From positions 48,978 through 112,977 of the forward strand of contig JAFUJQ010000010.1 in NCBI GenBank assembly GCA_017473705.1: 64,000 bases of DNA. Reading direction: 5' to 3'. Of this stretch, positions 9,958-18,679 are shown in pieces. The position numbers were made by a program, and so were the translations under genes. The number at the start of each line of letters is the position of its first letter. Positions within the stretch are counted from its first letter, which is position 1. This DNA comes from Bacteroidales bacterium. Lineage in GTDB: Bacteria; Bacteroidota; Bacteroidia; Bacteroidales; UBA932. The notes under the pieces are model-generated. The model did not search any database. It had not been told where the DNA came from and saw nothing but the letters and a program-made list of their open reading frames with translations.

Positions 9958-11472
9958 ATGGCAAAAAAGAAGGAAACAGGAGTAAATCTCGATACATTAG
10001 GGCTTGAGTTGGGCAATAAACCACCTCAAGCCCTTGATGTCGAAGAGGCTGTCCTCGGCGCGCTTCTCATCGAGCCGAACAGCGTCGACGACGCGATGGG
10101 CGAACTGACCCCGAGCTGCTTCTATTCAGAGAAGCACAGGATGATATTCGAGGCCATGCAGACGCTTGTCAAGGAGCATGCCGCGCTGGACCTTCTGTCA
10201 GTTTCCCAGAAGCTCCGCGACAACGGAAAGCTTGACGAGGTCGGAGGCACTGTGTTCCTTGTGCATCTTTCGCAGAAGGTAGGTGCGGCGGCGCATATCG
10301 AATATTACATCAGGATCCTCAAGCAGAAGTGTATCCAGCGTGAGCTGATCACCGCTTCATACAAGATACTGAAATCGTCATATGACGAGTCCATAAATGT
10401 GGACTATCTGATAGACCTCGCCCAGACAAACATCTTCTCCGCAATCCAGAACAATGTGAAGAAGGATGTGCAGGAGATCGGAAATGTCATCAACGATGCT
10501 CTTGAAGACCTTCAGAAACTTCAGGGACAGACCGGCTTGAGCGGCGTTCCGTCAGGATTCGCCTCGCTTGACAAGGTCACCCAGGGCTGGCAGCCTTCTG
10601 ACCTCATCATCCTTGCGGCCCGTCCTTCGATGGGTAAGACCGCATTCGTGCTGAACCTTGCAAGAAATGCAGCTGTAGACTTCAATAAGCCTGTTGCGAT
10701 ATTTTCCCTTGAGATGCCCGCCATCCAGCTGGCAAAGCGTATGATGGTTTCGGAGACAAAGCTCAACGCTGACAAGTTCAAGGGTGGAGAAAAGATCGCG
10801 GACTGGGAGTGGAAGCAGCTGGACATCCAGCTAAAGAGGCTGGTGAAGGCACCTATATATATAGATGATACCCCATCTCTTCCTATCATGGAATTCCGCT
10901 CGAAGGCCAAGAGGCTTGTCAACCAGAAGGGAGTGAAGCTCATCGTGGTAGACTATCTTCAGCTGATGCAGGGACCTGCAGAACTTCGCGGAATGCGTGA
11001 ACAGGAAGTCGCAGCTATCTCGCGTATGCTTAAAGCTACGGCAAAGGAACTGAACGTGCCTATTATCGCACTGTCACAGCTCTCCCGTCAGGCCGAGAAC
11101 AGGCAGGGCAGCAACCGTCGTCCACAGCTCAGCGACCTGCGAGAGTCAGGATCAATCGAGCAGGATGCTGATATGGTGATTTTTATCCATAGATTTGATT
11201 ATCAGGGACTTTCGGAGGACTCAAACGATGTTGGAAGGACACAGATCATCATAGCGAAGCACAGAAACGGTGCAATCGGAGATATCGAGATGAGGTTCCG
11301 TTCTGATGAGGTGCGTTTCGTAGACCTTACCGATACGGTCTATGCTCAGGCCGATGGCGCTGGCGTGGAATCTGCAATGAACAGTGAGCCTGCCCCGATG
11401 CCTCAGGAGGCGCAGCCATACGACGCATATCCGCTAGACGGTGGATTCGGTGGTGAGGGCAGCTTTGTTTAG
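9958..11472 (+). CDS. dnaB: Replicative DNA helicase DnaB
   Basis: This 504-residue protein is the hexameric helicase that unwinds DNA at the replication fork. It has the N-terminal DnaG-interacting domain (PPQALDVEEAVLGALL) and a RecA-like motor domain. Walker A is RPSMGKTAF with Lys227, Walker B is KLIVVDYLQLM, and the arginine-finger region LSDLRESGSIEQDADMV follows. No intein is present. The C terminus has a Pro/Ala/Gly-rich tail of about 40 residues. Confidence 0.97.
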   Translation: MAKKKETGVNLDTLGLELGNKPPQALDVEEAVLGALLIEPNSVDDAMGELTPSCFYSEKHRMIFEAMQTLVKEHAALDLLSVSQKLRDNGKLDEVGGTVFLVHLSQKVGAAAHIEYYIRILKQKCIQRELITASYKILKSSYDESINVDYLIDLAQTNIFSAIQNNVKKDVQEIGNVINDALEDLQKLQGQTGLSGVPSGFASLDKVTQGWQPSDLIILAARPSMGKTAFVLNLARNAAVDFNKPVAIFSLEMPAIQLAKRMMVSETKLNADKFKGGEKIADWEWKQLDIQLKRLVKAPIYIDDTPSLPIMEFRSKAKRLVNQKGVKLIVVDYLQLMQGPAELRGMREQEVAAISRMLKATAKELNVPIIALSQLSRQAENRQGSNRRPQLSDLRESGSIEQDADMVIFIHRFDYQGLSEDSNDVGRTQIIIAKHRNGAIGDIEMRFRSDEVRFVDLTDTVYAQADGAGVESAMNSEPAPMPQEAQPYDAYPLDGGFGGEGSFV

Positions 11473-11478
11473 AACCGG

Positions 11479-12348
11479 ATGACCTGTATAAGAGTAATAT
11501 TGATTCTCCTGTGTGCGAGTCTGGCATTGCAGCCGGCCCGTTCACAGGAGAAAAGTGTTTCTGGAGAGACTTTCTGCATTCCTGTAAGGACTGTGGAGGA
11601 GGAGGAACTGGTCTTTCAGGCAGGGGAGAAGCTGACCTTCACGATGCATTACGAATGGGGAGCGATAAACTCAGATGTCGGCACCGGGACCGTGGTTCTG
11701 GATACCGTAAGATACAACGGCATAAAGGCTTTCCATTGTTCGGTATATGGCAGGACCACAAGACTTTATGACCTTTTCTTCAAGGTGCGCGAGGACTTTG
11801 ATGCGTGGTTTGCATGCGACGGACTGAGACCTCTGAAGTTCACCAGGGATACTCACGAGGGACACTATGTTGCGAAGAATACATACATCTACGACTGGAA
11901 CGCGGTGGAGCCGCATATTGATGCTGACGTATACTCGTCAAGCAGCGGGCAGCGGTACCTGGAACTACCGCTGACGCCATGTACCTATGACCTCCCCTCC
12001 CTGTTTTTCCTTGCGAGGAACATGGACATGGACAATCTGGTTCCGGGAAAGAAATACCCTATGACATTCGCCATAGATGACGATGTGTACAATGTATATT
12101 TCATCCTTTATGGACGCGAGACCATAAAGGTCAAGGGCCTCGGGACCGTGAAGACCATAAAGTTCGCGGCAAGGCTTCTTGCCGGTGAAGTGTTTACAGG
12201 CGAGGAAGATATGATGATATGGGTGACGGATGACGACAACAGGATACCGGTATGCTTCGAGGCGCCGATCCTTGTCGGCACAGCCTCCGGCCGCCTCAAA
12301 TCCTGCAGCGGTCTGAAGCACCCGTTCACAGCATTAATACATAAATAA
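11479..12348 (+). CDS. Secreted DUF3108-type protein
   Basis: This 289-residue protein has an N-terminal signal peptide (residues 1 to about 22, ending ARSQ) and a beta-rich body. The start FQAGEKLTFTMHYEWG and the stretch VREDFDAWF are typical of the DUF3108 family of periplasmic or outer-membrane-associated proteins with no known function. It begins 6 bases after dnaB and ends 5 bases before rseC. I see no catalytic motif. Confidence 0.75.
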   Translation: MTCIRVILILLCASLALQPARSQEKSVSGETFCIPVRTVEEEELVFQAGEKLTFTMHYEWGAINSDVGTGTVVLDTVRYNGIKAFHCSVYGRTTRLYDLFFKVREDFDAWFACDGLRPLKFTRDTHEGHYVAKNTYIYDWNAVEPHIDADVYSSSSGQRYLELPLTPCTYDLPSLFFLARNMDMDNLVPGKKYPMTFAIDDDVYNVYFILYGRETIKVKGLGTVKTIKFAARLLAGEVFTGEEDMMIWVTDDDNRIPVCFEAPILVGTASGRLKSCSGLKHPFTALIHK

Positions 12349-12353
12349 TAGTT

Positions 12354-12770
12354 ATGTCTAAGAAAAACGAAATAACCCACACAGGAAAGATCGTCGAGAT
12401 CACTCCTGATTTCACCACTGTTCAGATAGTGGTTTCATCGGCATGTGCATCATGCCACGCCAAGAGCCTTTGCGGCATGTCAGAGGACGAGGAGAAGATC
12501 ATCATGCTCCCGACTGACCCATATGCGACATATAATGTCGGAGATGAGGTGCAGGTGTATACGAAAATGAGCATGGGATTGAAGGCTGCGTGGATATCTT
12601 ATGTGATTCCATTGGCGATTTTAATGATTTTAATATTATCTTTGTCGGCTGTAATCGAAAGCGAAGCCCTAAGGGCTTTGGCATCGATCGGCGGTGTCGG
12701 CGTGTACTACTTCTTCATCTGGCTGTTCAGGGAAAGGCTGGCCAATGAATTCGTTTTTTACATAAAGTGA
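12354..12770 (+). CDS. rseC: RseC/MucC-family protein (SoxR-reducing system)
   Basis: This 138-residue membrane protein has a short cytoplasmic domain with a cysteine cluster (CASCHAKSLC, residues 31-40) and two membrane helices at about 75-98 and 102-122. RseC works with Rnf-type complexes to keep redox sensors reduced in proteobacteria. In Bacteroidales it sits in front of the rnf genes, as here, and probably helps Rnf assembly or iron-sulfur chemistry. About 100 bases separate it from rnfB. Confidence 0.88.
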   Translation: MSKKNEITHTGKIVEITPDFTTVQIVVSSACASCHAKSLCGMSEDEEKIIMLPTDPYATYNVGDEVQVYTKMSMGLKAAWISYVIPLAILMILILSLSAVIESEALRALASIGGVGVYYFFIWLFRERLANEFVFYIK

Positions 12771-12810
12771 CCCACTGTCACCCGACTGATCATGGCCCCG
12801 TGCCGGCCCT

Positions 12811-12835
12811 GTCATCCCGAGCTTGCCGAGGGATC
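12811..12835. repeat. Dispersed REP-like repeat, copy 2
   Basis: The 25-base unit GTCATCCCGAGC plus TTGCCGAGGGATC lies in the rseC-rnfB gap. Its ends can pair (ATCCC with GGGAT), the usual form of this short palindromic repeat family. Confidence 0.55.
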
Positions 12836-12870
12836 CATAGAATACAACAACTAAACTAATTATAACTGTA

Positions 12871-13776
12871 ATGACACAAACAATTATCTGGACTATTGCA
12901 ATCCTCACCATCCTCGGTGCGGCTCTCGCGGTGGTCCTCTACGTTGTGGCTGAAAAGTTCAAGGTGGAGGAAGACCCGAGGATCGACGAGGTGGAGAAGG
13001 TGTTGCCTGGTGCAAACTGCGGAGGCTGCGGACAGGCAGGCTGCCGTGCATTTGCCCAGCATTGCGTCAAGTCGTCTCCAAATCTGGACAGCTGCTTCTG
13101 TCCTGTGGGAGGCAACGAAGGTATGCAGAAGGTTGCTGCTGTGCTTGGTGTCGAGGTTGCCGCCAAGGAACCTCAGGTCGCTGTGGTACGCTGTAACGGA
13201 ACTTGTGAGAACCGTCCTCGCACCAACGAGTACGGCGGTTATCAGTCATGCCGCGTGAAGGCCACACTCTACAGTGGCGACACCGGATGTTCTTTCGGAT
13301 GTCTTGGATGTGGCGACTGCGTTGCGGCCTGCCAGTTCGGAGCAATCTCTATGGATCCTGCAACAGGTCTTCCTGTAGTTGACGAGGAGAAGTGTACAGC
13401 CTGCGGTGCCTGCGTGAAGGCCTGCCCTAAGGCGATCATCGAGCTTCGCAACAAGGGACGCAGGAACATGCGCGTATTCGTCTCTTGTGTCAACAAGGAC
13501 AAGGGCGGTGTGGCACGCAAGGCCTGCAAGGCTGCCTGCATAGGATGCGGCAAGTGTGCAAAGGTATGTGCCTTCGACGCAATCACAGTGGAGAACAACG
13601 TGGCATACATTGACTTCACAAAGTGCAAGCTTTGCAAGAAGTGTGTTGCGGAGTGCCCTACAGGAGCCATCCACGCAGTGAATTTCCCTGTAATCAAACC
13701 GAAACCAGAAGCTGCACCAGCGGCTCCAAAGCCAGAAGCTGCACCAGCAGCACAGCCTGAAAAGAAGGAGGAGTAG
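12871..13776 (+). CDS. rnfB: Rnf complex subunit B (ferredoxin-oxidizing iron-sulfur protein)
   Basis: This 301-residue subunit passes electrons from reduced ferredoxin into the Rnf ion pump. It has an N-terminal membrane helix (residues 3-25), the 4Fe-4S domain with CGGCGQAGC and CFCP, and several ferredoxin CxxCxxCxxxC motifs: CLGCGDCVAACQ, CTACGACVKACP, CIGCGKCAKVC and CKLCKKCVAECP. The last 25 residues are a Pro/Ala/Lys-rich tail (repeated KPEAAPA). It opens the rnfBCDGEA run; rnfC follows after 4 bases. Confidence 0.97.
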   Translation: MTQTIIWTIAILTILGAALAVVLYVVAEKFKVEEDPRIDEVEKVLPGANCGGCGQAGCRAFAQHCVKSSPNLDSCFCPVGGNEGMQKVAAVLGVEVAAKEPQVAVVRCNGTCENRPRTNEYGGYQSCRVKATLYSGDTGCSFGCLGCGDCVAACQFGAISMDPATGLPVVDEEKCTACGACVKACPKAIIELRNKGRRNMRVFVSCVNKDKGGVARKACKAACIGCGKCAKVCAFDAITVENNVAYIDFTKCKLCKKCVAECPTGAIHAVNFPVIKPKPEAAPAAPKPEAAPAAQPEKKEE

Positions 13777-13780
13777 TACT

Positions 13781-15142
13781 ATGATGAAGACATTTTCAAT
13801 AGGTGGTATCCACCCAAGCGACAGCAAGATTTCAAAGGACTGCAAGATCGAAGTGCTTCCTGTTCCTTCAAAGGTTTTCATTTCAGTTGCGCAGCATCTC
13901 GGTGCCCCTGCTACTCCGATAGTGAAGGCCGGTGACCAGGTGAAGGTGGGCCAGGTGATTGCAGAGCCTGCGGGATTCATTTCAGCTTATGTGCATTCAT
14001 CGGTTTCAGGTACAGTGAAGTCAGTGGGACCTCGCAAGGACCTCGCCGGTAACAATATGATACATATCGAGATCGATGTGGAGGGAGACGAGTGGGTAGA
14101 AGGCGTAGACCTTACTGACACGCTCGTAACAGCGATCCCTGAGGACAACAAGGTAATCCTTGACAAAATCAAGATGTGCGGAGTTGTAGGTCTCGGTGGT
14201 GCTACATTCCCTGCTCACGTGAAACTTTGCCCGCCTCCTGGCAAGAAGGCTGACTGCCTCATCCTGAACGGAGCAGAGTGTGAGCCATATCTTACTTCAG
14301 ACTATCGCATCATGCTTGAGAGAAGCAAGGAGATCGTTGTCGGAGCCGCTATCATGAAGCAGGTTCTCGGCGGATGTCCTGCAGTGATCGGCATTGAGGA
14401 GAACAAGCCGGAGGCCATCAAGGCCATGACAGCTGCCGTAGCTGAGCTTCAGGCATCTGCTAAAGGCTATGAAGGCATCTCTGTGATGACTCTCAAGAAG
14501 AAGTATCCGCAGGGCGGTGAGAAGCAGCTTATCGATGCTGTGATGGGCCGCCAGGTGAAGTCAATGGGCCTTCCTATAGATGTTGGCGCCGTGGTTCAGA
14601 ACGTTGCGACATCTCTCGCTGTATATGAGGCAGTTCAGAAGAACATCCCTCTCATCACCAACGTGATGACAATCACAGGTGACTGCCTTCCTATGGAGAA
14701 GCAGCACAACTACAAGTTCCGCATCGGCATGCCTCTGTCATATATTGCAGAAGTTGCCGGTGGCGTGCCTGAAGAAGCTGCGAAGATCATCAGCGGCGGT
14801 CCTATGATGGGTAAGGCGATCGCCAACATGGACGCAACAACAGTAAAGGGTTCTTCGTCGCTTCTTTATCTTACTGCCGAGCAGACAGTGCGTGGTGTGG
14901 AGTCGGCTTGCATCCGTTGCGGAAAGTGTGCGGAGGCCTGCCCTATGGGCCTTGAGCCGTTCCTTCTCCAGAAGTATGCGCGCAACAGCATGATGGACGA
15001 GCTCGAAGATAATGCTGTACAGGATTGTATAGAGTGCGGATGCTGCCTCTACAGCTGTCCTGCCAACATTCCGCTTCTTGACATCATCCGTCTGGCAAAG
15101 GGCGACGTCATCAAGATTATAAGAGGCAGGGGACAAAGGTAA
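13781..15142 (+). CDS. rnfC: Rnf complex subunit C (NADH/flavin/iron-sulfur subunit)
   Basis: This 453-residue peripheral subunit carries the FMN and NAD site of ferredoxin:NAD oxidoreductase. It has the N-terminal Rnf barrel-sandwich domain, the GLGGATFPAHVK and NGAECEPYL motifs of the Nqo1-like FMN fold, and two 4Fe-4S motifs near the C terminus (CIRCGKCAEACP, CIECGCCLYSCP). It is the short form without the long C-terminal extension seen in some proteobacteria. A 93-base spacer separates it from rnfD, the longest gap among the rnfB-rnfA genes. Confidence 0.97.
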   Translation: MMKTFSIGGIHPSDSKISKDCKIEVLPVPSKVFISVAQHLGAPATPIVKAGDQVKVGQVIAEPAGFISAYVHSSVSGTVKSVGPRKDLAGNNMIHIEIDVEGDEWVEGVDLTDTLVTAIPEDNKVILDKIKMCGVVGLGGATFPAHVKLCPPPGKKADCLILNGAECEPYLTSDYRIMLERSKEIVVGAAIMKQVLGGCPAVIGIEENKPEAIKAMTAAVAELQASAKGYEGISVMTLKKKYPQGGEKQLIDAVMGRQVKSMGLPIDVGAVVQNVATSLAVYEAVQKNIPLITNVMTITGDCLPMEKQHNYKFRIGMPLSYIAEVAGGVPEEAAKIISGGPMMGKAIANMDATTVKGSSSLLYLTAEQTVRGVESACIRCGKCAEACPMGLEPFLLQKYARNSMMDELEDNAVQDCIECGCCLYSCPANIPLLDIIRLAKGDVIKIIRGRGQR

Positions 15143-15235
15143 AACTAAATCCCTCCCATTCACGAGGCCATGGGCGGCCACGGTTTTTACCTTTGTCCCA
15201 TGCCTCCTAAATCGATAACTAATTAAAGTAAAGAT

Positions 15236-16201
15236 ATGGATAAACTATTGGTTTCACCGTCACCGCATCTTCATACGAAGACTTCCACAAAGTCTTTGAT
15301 GCGTGACGTGGTGATCGCTCTGCTTCCTGCAGTGGTTGTCTCTGTCCTCTTCTACGGATGGTCGGAGCTCCTCGTGCTCGGAGTGAGTGTGGCTTCATGC
15401 GTGCTGCTGGAGTACCTTATCACAAGATACATGCTGAAGAAGCCTTGCACAGTGGGAGACTATTCTGCTGTTGTGACTGGTATTCTTCTTGCTCTCAACC
15501 TTCCTGCCACAACACCTTGGTGGGTTGTATTCATCGGAGCCGTTGTCGCTGTAGGCGTGGCAAAGATGACTTTCGGCGGACTTGGTCAGAACCTCTTTAA
15601 CCCTGCAATCGTGGGTCGTGTGTTCCTTCTGATCTCGTTCCCTACCTATATGACAGACTGGACAAGGCCTCAGGGCTTTGTGGGCGGCGGTCTTGACGCG
15701 CTTTCAGGCGCGACACCGCTCGGTCTTGCAAAGGAAGGCGGCGTGGCTGCCATAGAGAGCCTTGACTACATGGACATGCTGTTCTACAACATCGGAGGTT
15801 CTGCTGGTGAGCTTTCTGCAATCGCACTCATCGCAGGATTCATCTACCTCCTTGCGCGTAGAGTCATCAGACCATACATCACTCTCTCTATCCTTGCTAC
15901 AGTGGCCGTCTTCTCGGGCATTTTCTGGGCAATCAACCCTGCCGAGTACACTGACCCTGTATTCAACCTCCTCACCGGTGGTCTCCTCCTCGGATCGATC
16001 TTCATGGCGACCGACTATGTGACTTCTCCTATGAGCAACTGGGGCGGTGTGATCTTCGGTGTCGGCATCGGTGTCATCACAATGCTGATCCGTTACTTCG
16101 GCGCATATCCAGAGGGAGTGTCTTTCGCAATCCTTATCATGAACTCAGTGGTTCCTCTTATCAACAAGGTGTGCCACGCTAAAAAGTACGGGAGGGCATA
16201 G
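15236..16201 (+). CDS. rnfD: Rnf complex membrane subunit D
   Basis: This 321-residue integral membrane protein belongs to the NqrB/RnfD family and has about nine helices. The covalent FMN attachment motif is LSGATPLG with Thr160. It takes part in ion translocation at the cytoplasmic membrane. RnfG starts 3 bases downstream. Confidence 0.97.
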   Translation: MDKLLVSPSPHLHTKTSTKSLMRDVVIALLPAVVVSVLFYGWSELLVLGVSVASCVLLEYLITRYMLKKPCTVGDYSAVVTGILLALNLPATTPWWVVFIGAVVAVGVAKMTFGGLGQNLFNPAIVGRVFLLISFPTYMTDWTRPQGFVGGGLDALSGATPLGLAKEGGVAAIESLDYMDMLFYNIGGSAGELSAIALIAGFIYLLARRVIRPYITLSILATVAVFSGIFWAINPAEYTDPVFNLLTGGLLLGSIFMATDYVTSPMSNWGGVIFGVGIGVITMLIRYFGAYPEGVSFAILIMNSVVPLINKVCHAKKYGRA

Positions 16202-16204
16202 GTC

Positions 16205-16894
16205 ATGGCAGTACAGTCATCATTCAAGAACATGAGCCTTTGTCTGCTCGTGATCTGTCTCGTATGTTCAGCCCTTCTTGCTGGCGTATATGCTCTCACA
16301 AAGGAGCCTATCGACGCTGCTGCAAAGGCGAAGAACGAGGCGGCTATCAAGGAAGTGCTTCCTGAGGTTGCAGTTACAATCGAGGAAGAGAGAACAGTTG
16401 ATTTCGAAGGTTCTTCATACACCTACAACCTTGCTTACGATGAGCTTGGAAACACAGTCGGTTGCGCAATCAACGTGGCTCCGTCAGGTTTCGGCGGTCC
16501 TATAGCAATCAAGGTCGGCTTTGACATCAACGGTGTGATCTGGAATACAAAGGTGCTCTCGCAGGCAGAGACTCCTGGTCTCGGCGCGAAGTGCGTGGAG
16601 CCGGCATTCTCAGACCAGTTCAAGGGATTCGACCCTGCACAGAAGAAACTTGCAGTGAAGAAGGACGGTGGAGATGTTGATGCTATCACAGCATCTACAA
16701 TCACATCCCGCGCATACGCAGAAGGCCTCGCCCTCGCAGTCAAGGTATTCCAGGCCCTCGCGCAGACCCCTATGCCGCTGGAGGCAGATGTCGAAGACTC
16801 TGCCGAAGTCAGCGGAACTGACCCTGTCATTCCGAGCGAAGTCGAGGTAATCGACAAAGTCGCTGAAGCGAACGCGAAAGAATCTATAAAATAA
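16205..16894 (+). CDS. rnfG: Rnf complex subunit G (FMN-binding)
   Basis: This 229-residue subunit has one N-terminal membrane helix and a periplasmic FMN_bind domain. The attachment motif is ITASTITSRA, with Thr165 the likely flavin-bearing residue. The last 25 or so residues (DPVIPSEVEVIDKV onward) lie beyond the FMN domain and are encoded in part by a dispersed genomic repeat (16826-16852), so this tail may be a recent addition. RnfE follows after 13 bases with a good GGAGG ribosome site. Confidence 0.95.
   Translation: MAVQSSFKNMSLCLLVICLVCSALLAGVYALTKEPIDAAAKAKNEAAIKEVLPEVAVTIEEERTVDFEGSSYTYNLAYDELGNTVGCAINVAPSGFGGPIAIKVGFDINGVIWNTKVLSQAETPGLGAKCVEPAFSDQFKGFDPAQKKLAVKKDGGDVDAITASTITSRAYAEGLALAVKVFQALAQTPMPLEADVEDSAEVSGTDPVIPSEVEVIDKVAEANAKESIK
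16826..16852. repeat. Dispersed REP-like repeat inside rnfG, copy 3
   Basis: GTCATTCCGAGCGAAG continuing TCGAGGTAATC matches the canonical form of this repeat family and lies in frame in the 3' end of rnfG, where it encodes VIPSEVEVI. Confidence 0.6.
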
Positions 16895-16907
16895 AGGAGG
16901 AGTAATC

Positions 16908-17498
16908 ATGGGAAAATTTCAGCTTATAACTAAAGGCCTCATCAAGGAGAACCCTACATTCGTTCTTCTTCTGGGTATGTGTCCTACACTGGCTACAACC
17001 ACATCGGCCATCAACGGTATGAGTATGGGACTTGCCACAATGTTTGTCCTCATACTTTCAAACATCGTGATCTCGGCAATTGCTGCATACATTCCTGACA
17101 AGGTTCGTATTCCTGCATACATCGTTGTGATCGCAACATTCGTGACCCTGCTCCAGTTCATCATGCAGGCGTATGTTCCGGATATCTATGAGACTCTCGG
17201 TCTCTTCATCCCGCTCATCGTGGTGAACTGTATCGTCCTCGGACGTGCGGAGGCGTTTGCAAACAAGAACAGCATTCTTGATTCTGCTCTTGACGGCATC
17301 GGCATCGGACTCGGCTTCACATGCTCGCTCACTGTCCTCGGTCTCGTACGCGAGATCCTCGGCAGCGGTTCGGCATTCGGCTTCAAGTTCATCGCCGGTG
17401 ACGGTATCCTCGCATTTGTTCTCGCTCCGGGAGCGTTCCTAGCTTTGGGTTACCTCATCGTGATCTTCAGAAAACTAACTTCAAAGAAGGCAGAATAA
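16908..17498 (+). CDS. rnfE: Rnf complex membrane subunit E
   Basis: This 196-residue protein is a six-helix NqrD/RnfE family subunit of the ion-translocating membrane core. Typical motifs are NPTFVLLLGMCPTLA and the half-channel stretch LIVVNCIVLGRAEAFA near residue 105. It is homologous to rnfA, which follows after 21 bases in the same direction with an AGGAG ribosome site. Confidence 0.96.
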   Translation: MGKFQLITKGLIKENPTFVLLLGMCPTLATTTSAINGMSMGLATMFVLILSNIVISAIAAYIPDKVRIPAYIVVIATFVTLLQFIMQAYVPDIYETLGLFIPLIVVNCIVLGRAEAFANKNSILDSALDGIGIGLGFTCSLTVLGLVREILGSGSAFGFKFIAGDGILAFVLAPGAFLALGYLIVIFRKLTSKKAE

Positions 17499-17519
17499 TC
17501 TAAAAAAGGAGAAATTGTC

Positions 17520-18119
17520 ATGGTAGAATATATACTTATCATCATTTCAGCGATATTCGTAAACAATATCCTGTTGTCACAGTTCCTCGGAATCTGTCCT
17601 TTCCTCGGAGTGTCCAATAAGCTCAGCACCGCTTCGGGCATGTCAATGGCTGTATGCTTCGTCATTACGCTTGCTACAGTTGTAACATACCTCCTGAACA
17701 TGCTTCTCGTGAAGCTAGGTCTTGAGTTCCTGCAGACTATCTCGTTCATTCTCGTGATCGCTGCCCTTGTGCAGATGGTGGAGATCGTGCTCAAGAAGAT
17801 CAGCCCTGCGCTCTACGCGTCTCTGGGTATCTTCCTCCCGCTCATCACCACTAACTGCGCCGTTCTCGGTGTCGCTCTGACAGTTGTGAAGCCATCTGTC
17901 TATGCATCAGCAGCCAGCGGAATGATGAACCTCGGCGAGGCGACCGTATATGCATTTGCTACATCACTCGGCTTCGGCCTTGCGATGATCCTCTTCGCCG
18001 GCCTCCGCGAGCAGCTTTCGCTCAACGATGTGCCTAAGGCTTTCAAGGGCATCCCTATCGCCCTTGTTACGGCAGGTATTCTCGCGATGGCATTCATGGG
18101 CTTCTCAGGACTCGTATAA
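17520..18119 (+). CDS. rnfA: Rnf complex membrane subunit A
   Basis: This 199-residue six-helix protein is the NqrE/RnfA partner of RnfE. Together they form the inverted membrane pair that binds an iron-sulfur cluster at the half-helices. Motifs are NNILLSQFLGICPFLGVS and LPLITTNCAVLGVAL. Its TAA stop shares one base with the next ATG (TAATG), so the small downstream gene is probably translated by re-initiation. Confidence 0.97.
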   Translation: MVEYILIIISAIFVNNILLSQFLGICPFLGVSNKLSTASGMSMAVCFVITLATVVTYLLNMLLVKLGLEFLQTISFILVIAALVQMVEIVLKKISPALYASLGIFLPLITTNCAVLGVALTVVKPSVYASAASGMMNLGEATVYAFATSLGFGLAMILFAGLREQLSLNDVPKAFKGIPIALVTAGILAMAFMGFSGLV

Positions 18120-18313
18120 TGACAGCGAAAGAGTTGCTTGACAAAGCAGAAGAACTGAGGCGTCACTGCCGCTTTGGAGATGCGATCAACTTCTACAGGG
18201 CGGCAGCGGATGCCCCGGATGCTTCGGAAGAGATAAAACGTAAATCCCTGGCATCGGTCGAATTGATGCAGGAGATAAACGGTTTTGTAAACACCGACCT
18301 TATGAACCCATAG
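18119..18313 (+). CDS. Small helical TPR-like protein at the end of the rnf operon
   Basis: This 64-residue soluble protein reads as three amphipathic helices. The stretch ELLDKAEELRRHCRFGDAIN, followed by FYRAAADAP, resembles a single tetratricopeptide repeat. It overlaps the rnfA stop by one base and its 3' end is part of the operon terminator, so it belongs to the rnf transcript. I do not know its function. A small chaperone or docking partner for Rnf is possible but unproven. Confidence 0.7.
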   Translation: MTAKELLDKAEELRRHCRFGDAINFYRAAADAPDASEEIKRKSLASVELMQEINGFVNTDLMNP

Positions 18314-18330
18314 GGGCGGTGTTTTGTTTT
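18289..18330 (+). terminator. Rho-independent terminator of the rnf operon
   Basis: AAACACCG (18289-18296) pairs with CGGTGTTT (18317-18324), followed by a T-rich run. The left arm is inside the last codons of the small TPR-like gene. Confidence 0.75.
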
Positions 18331-18333
18331 TTT

Positions 18334-18440
18334 GTGCTCGGTGGTCGTTTTGTCTGACGACCAGGCACGGCAATGTGCTATATATTGCATCAGTTGATGA
18401 TTCGTGTGCTCGGTGGTCGGTAATAATGACCACCGAGCAC
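18334..18440. repeat. Two direct and one inverted copy of a 13-base unit
   Basis: GTGCTCGGTGGTCG occurs at 18334-18347 and again at 18406-18419. Its inverse complement GACCACCGAGCAC lies at 18428-18440, making a perfect 13-bp hairpin with a 9-base loop. The first copy also pairs weakly with CGACC and GCAC just downstream. No gene is seen here. It lies between the rnf terminator and the purE leader. Confidence 0.7.
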
Positions 18441-18492
18441 ATTTGTTATGACAATATGCCTTGGGCAACATTAATTTCTGCAAAACTTTCTC

Positions 18493-18500
18493 TATATTTG
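18493..18500 (+). promoter_or_regulatory. Candidate -7 element of purE
   Basis: TATATTTG matches the TAnnTTTG box. It would give a leader of about 170 bases before purE. No clear TTTG lies at the expected distance upstream. Confidence 0.4.
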
Positions 18501-18563
18501 TAACTTGGTTTACTTTGGATCGAAACAGCCATACAACCTTGGATAATTAGATCAAAGCGAAGG

Positions 18564-18579
18564 TAAGTCCTAGGACTTA
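18564..18579. promoter_or_regulatory. 16-bp perfect palindrome in the purE leader
   Basis: TAAGTCCTAGGACTTA is a perfect palindrome about 100 bases before purE, in the inferred leader. It could be an operator for a dimeric repressor or a small RNA hairpin. I recognise no known purine riboswitch around it. Confidence 0.5.
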
Positions 18580-18679
18580 GGATAGGGGTAACGTAGACAT
18601 GTTTTCATATTTCTGCACCCCACTCGGCCTTAAGCAACAGAGCTGAAGACATATAAATAATAGATAAACGTTGGAAAAT

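Noticed and set aside
9958-11472. Intein in dnaB, a common intein site
   Set aside because: The protein is 504 residues with an unbroken Walker A region, so no intein is inserted.
15143-15235. Promoter inside the rnf operon from TACCTTTG near 15187-15194
   Set aside because: There is a -7-like box but no matching -33 box, and the surrounding G/C-rich inverted sequence is more like a spacer; support is too weak to list.
18334-18440. Possible CRISPR array from repeated GTGCTCGGTGGTCG
   Set aside because: Only two direct copies with one unequal gap, plus an inverted copy; there is no regular spacing and no cas gene nearby.
18501-18679. Purine riboswitch in the purE leader
   Set aside because: I could not find the conserved three-way junction core or loop pairs of the known purine-binding class.
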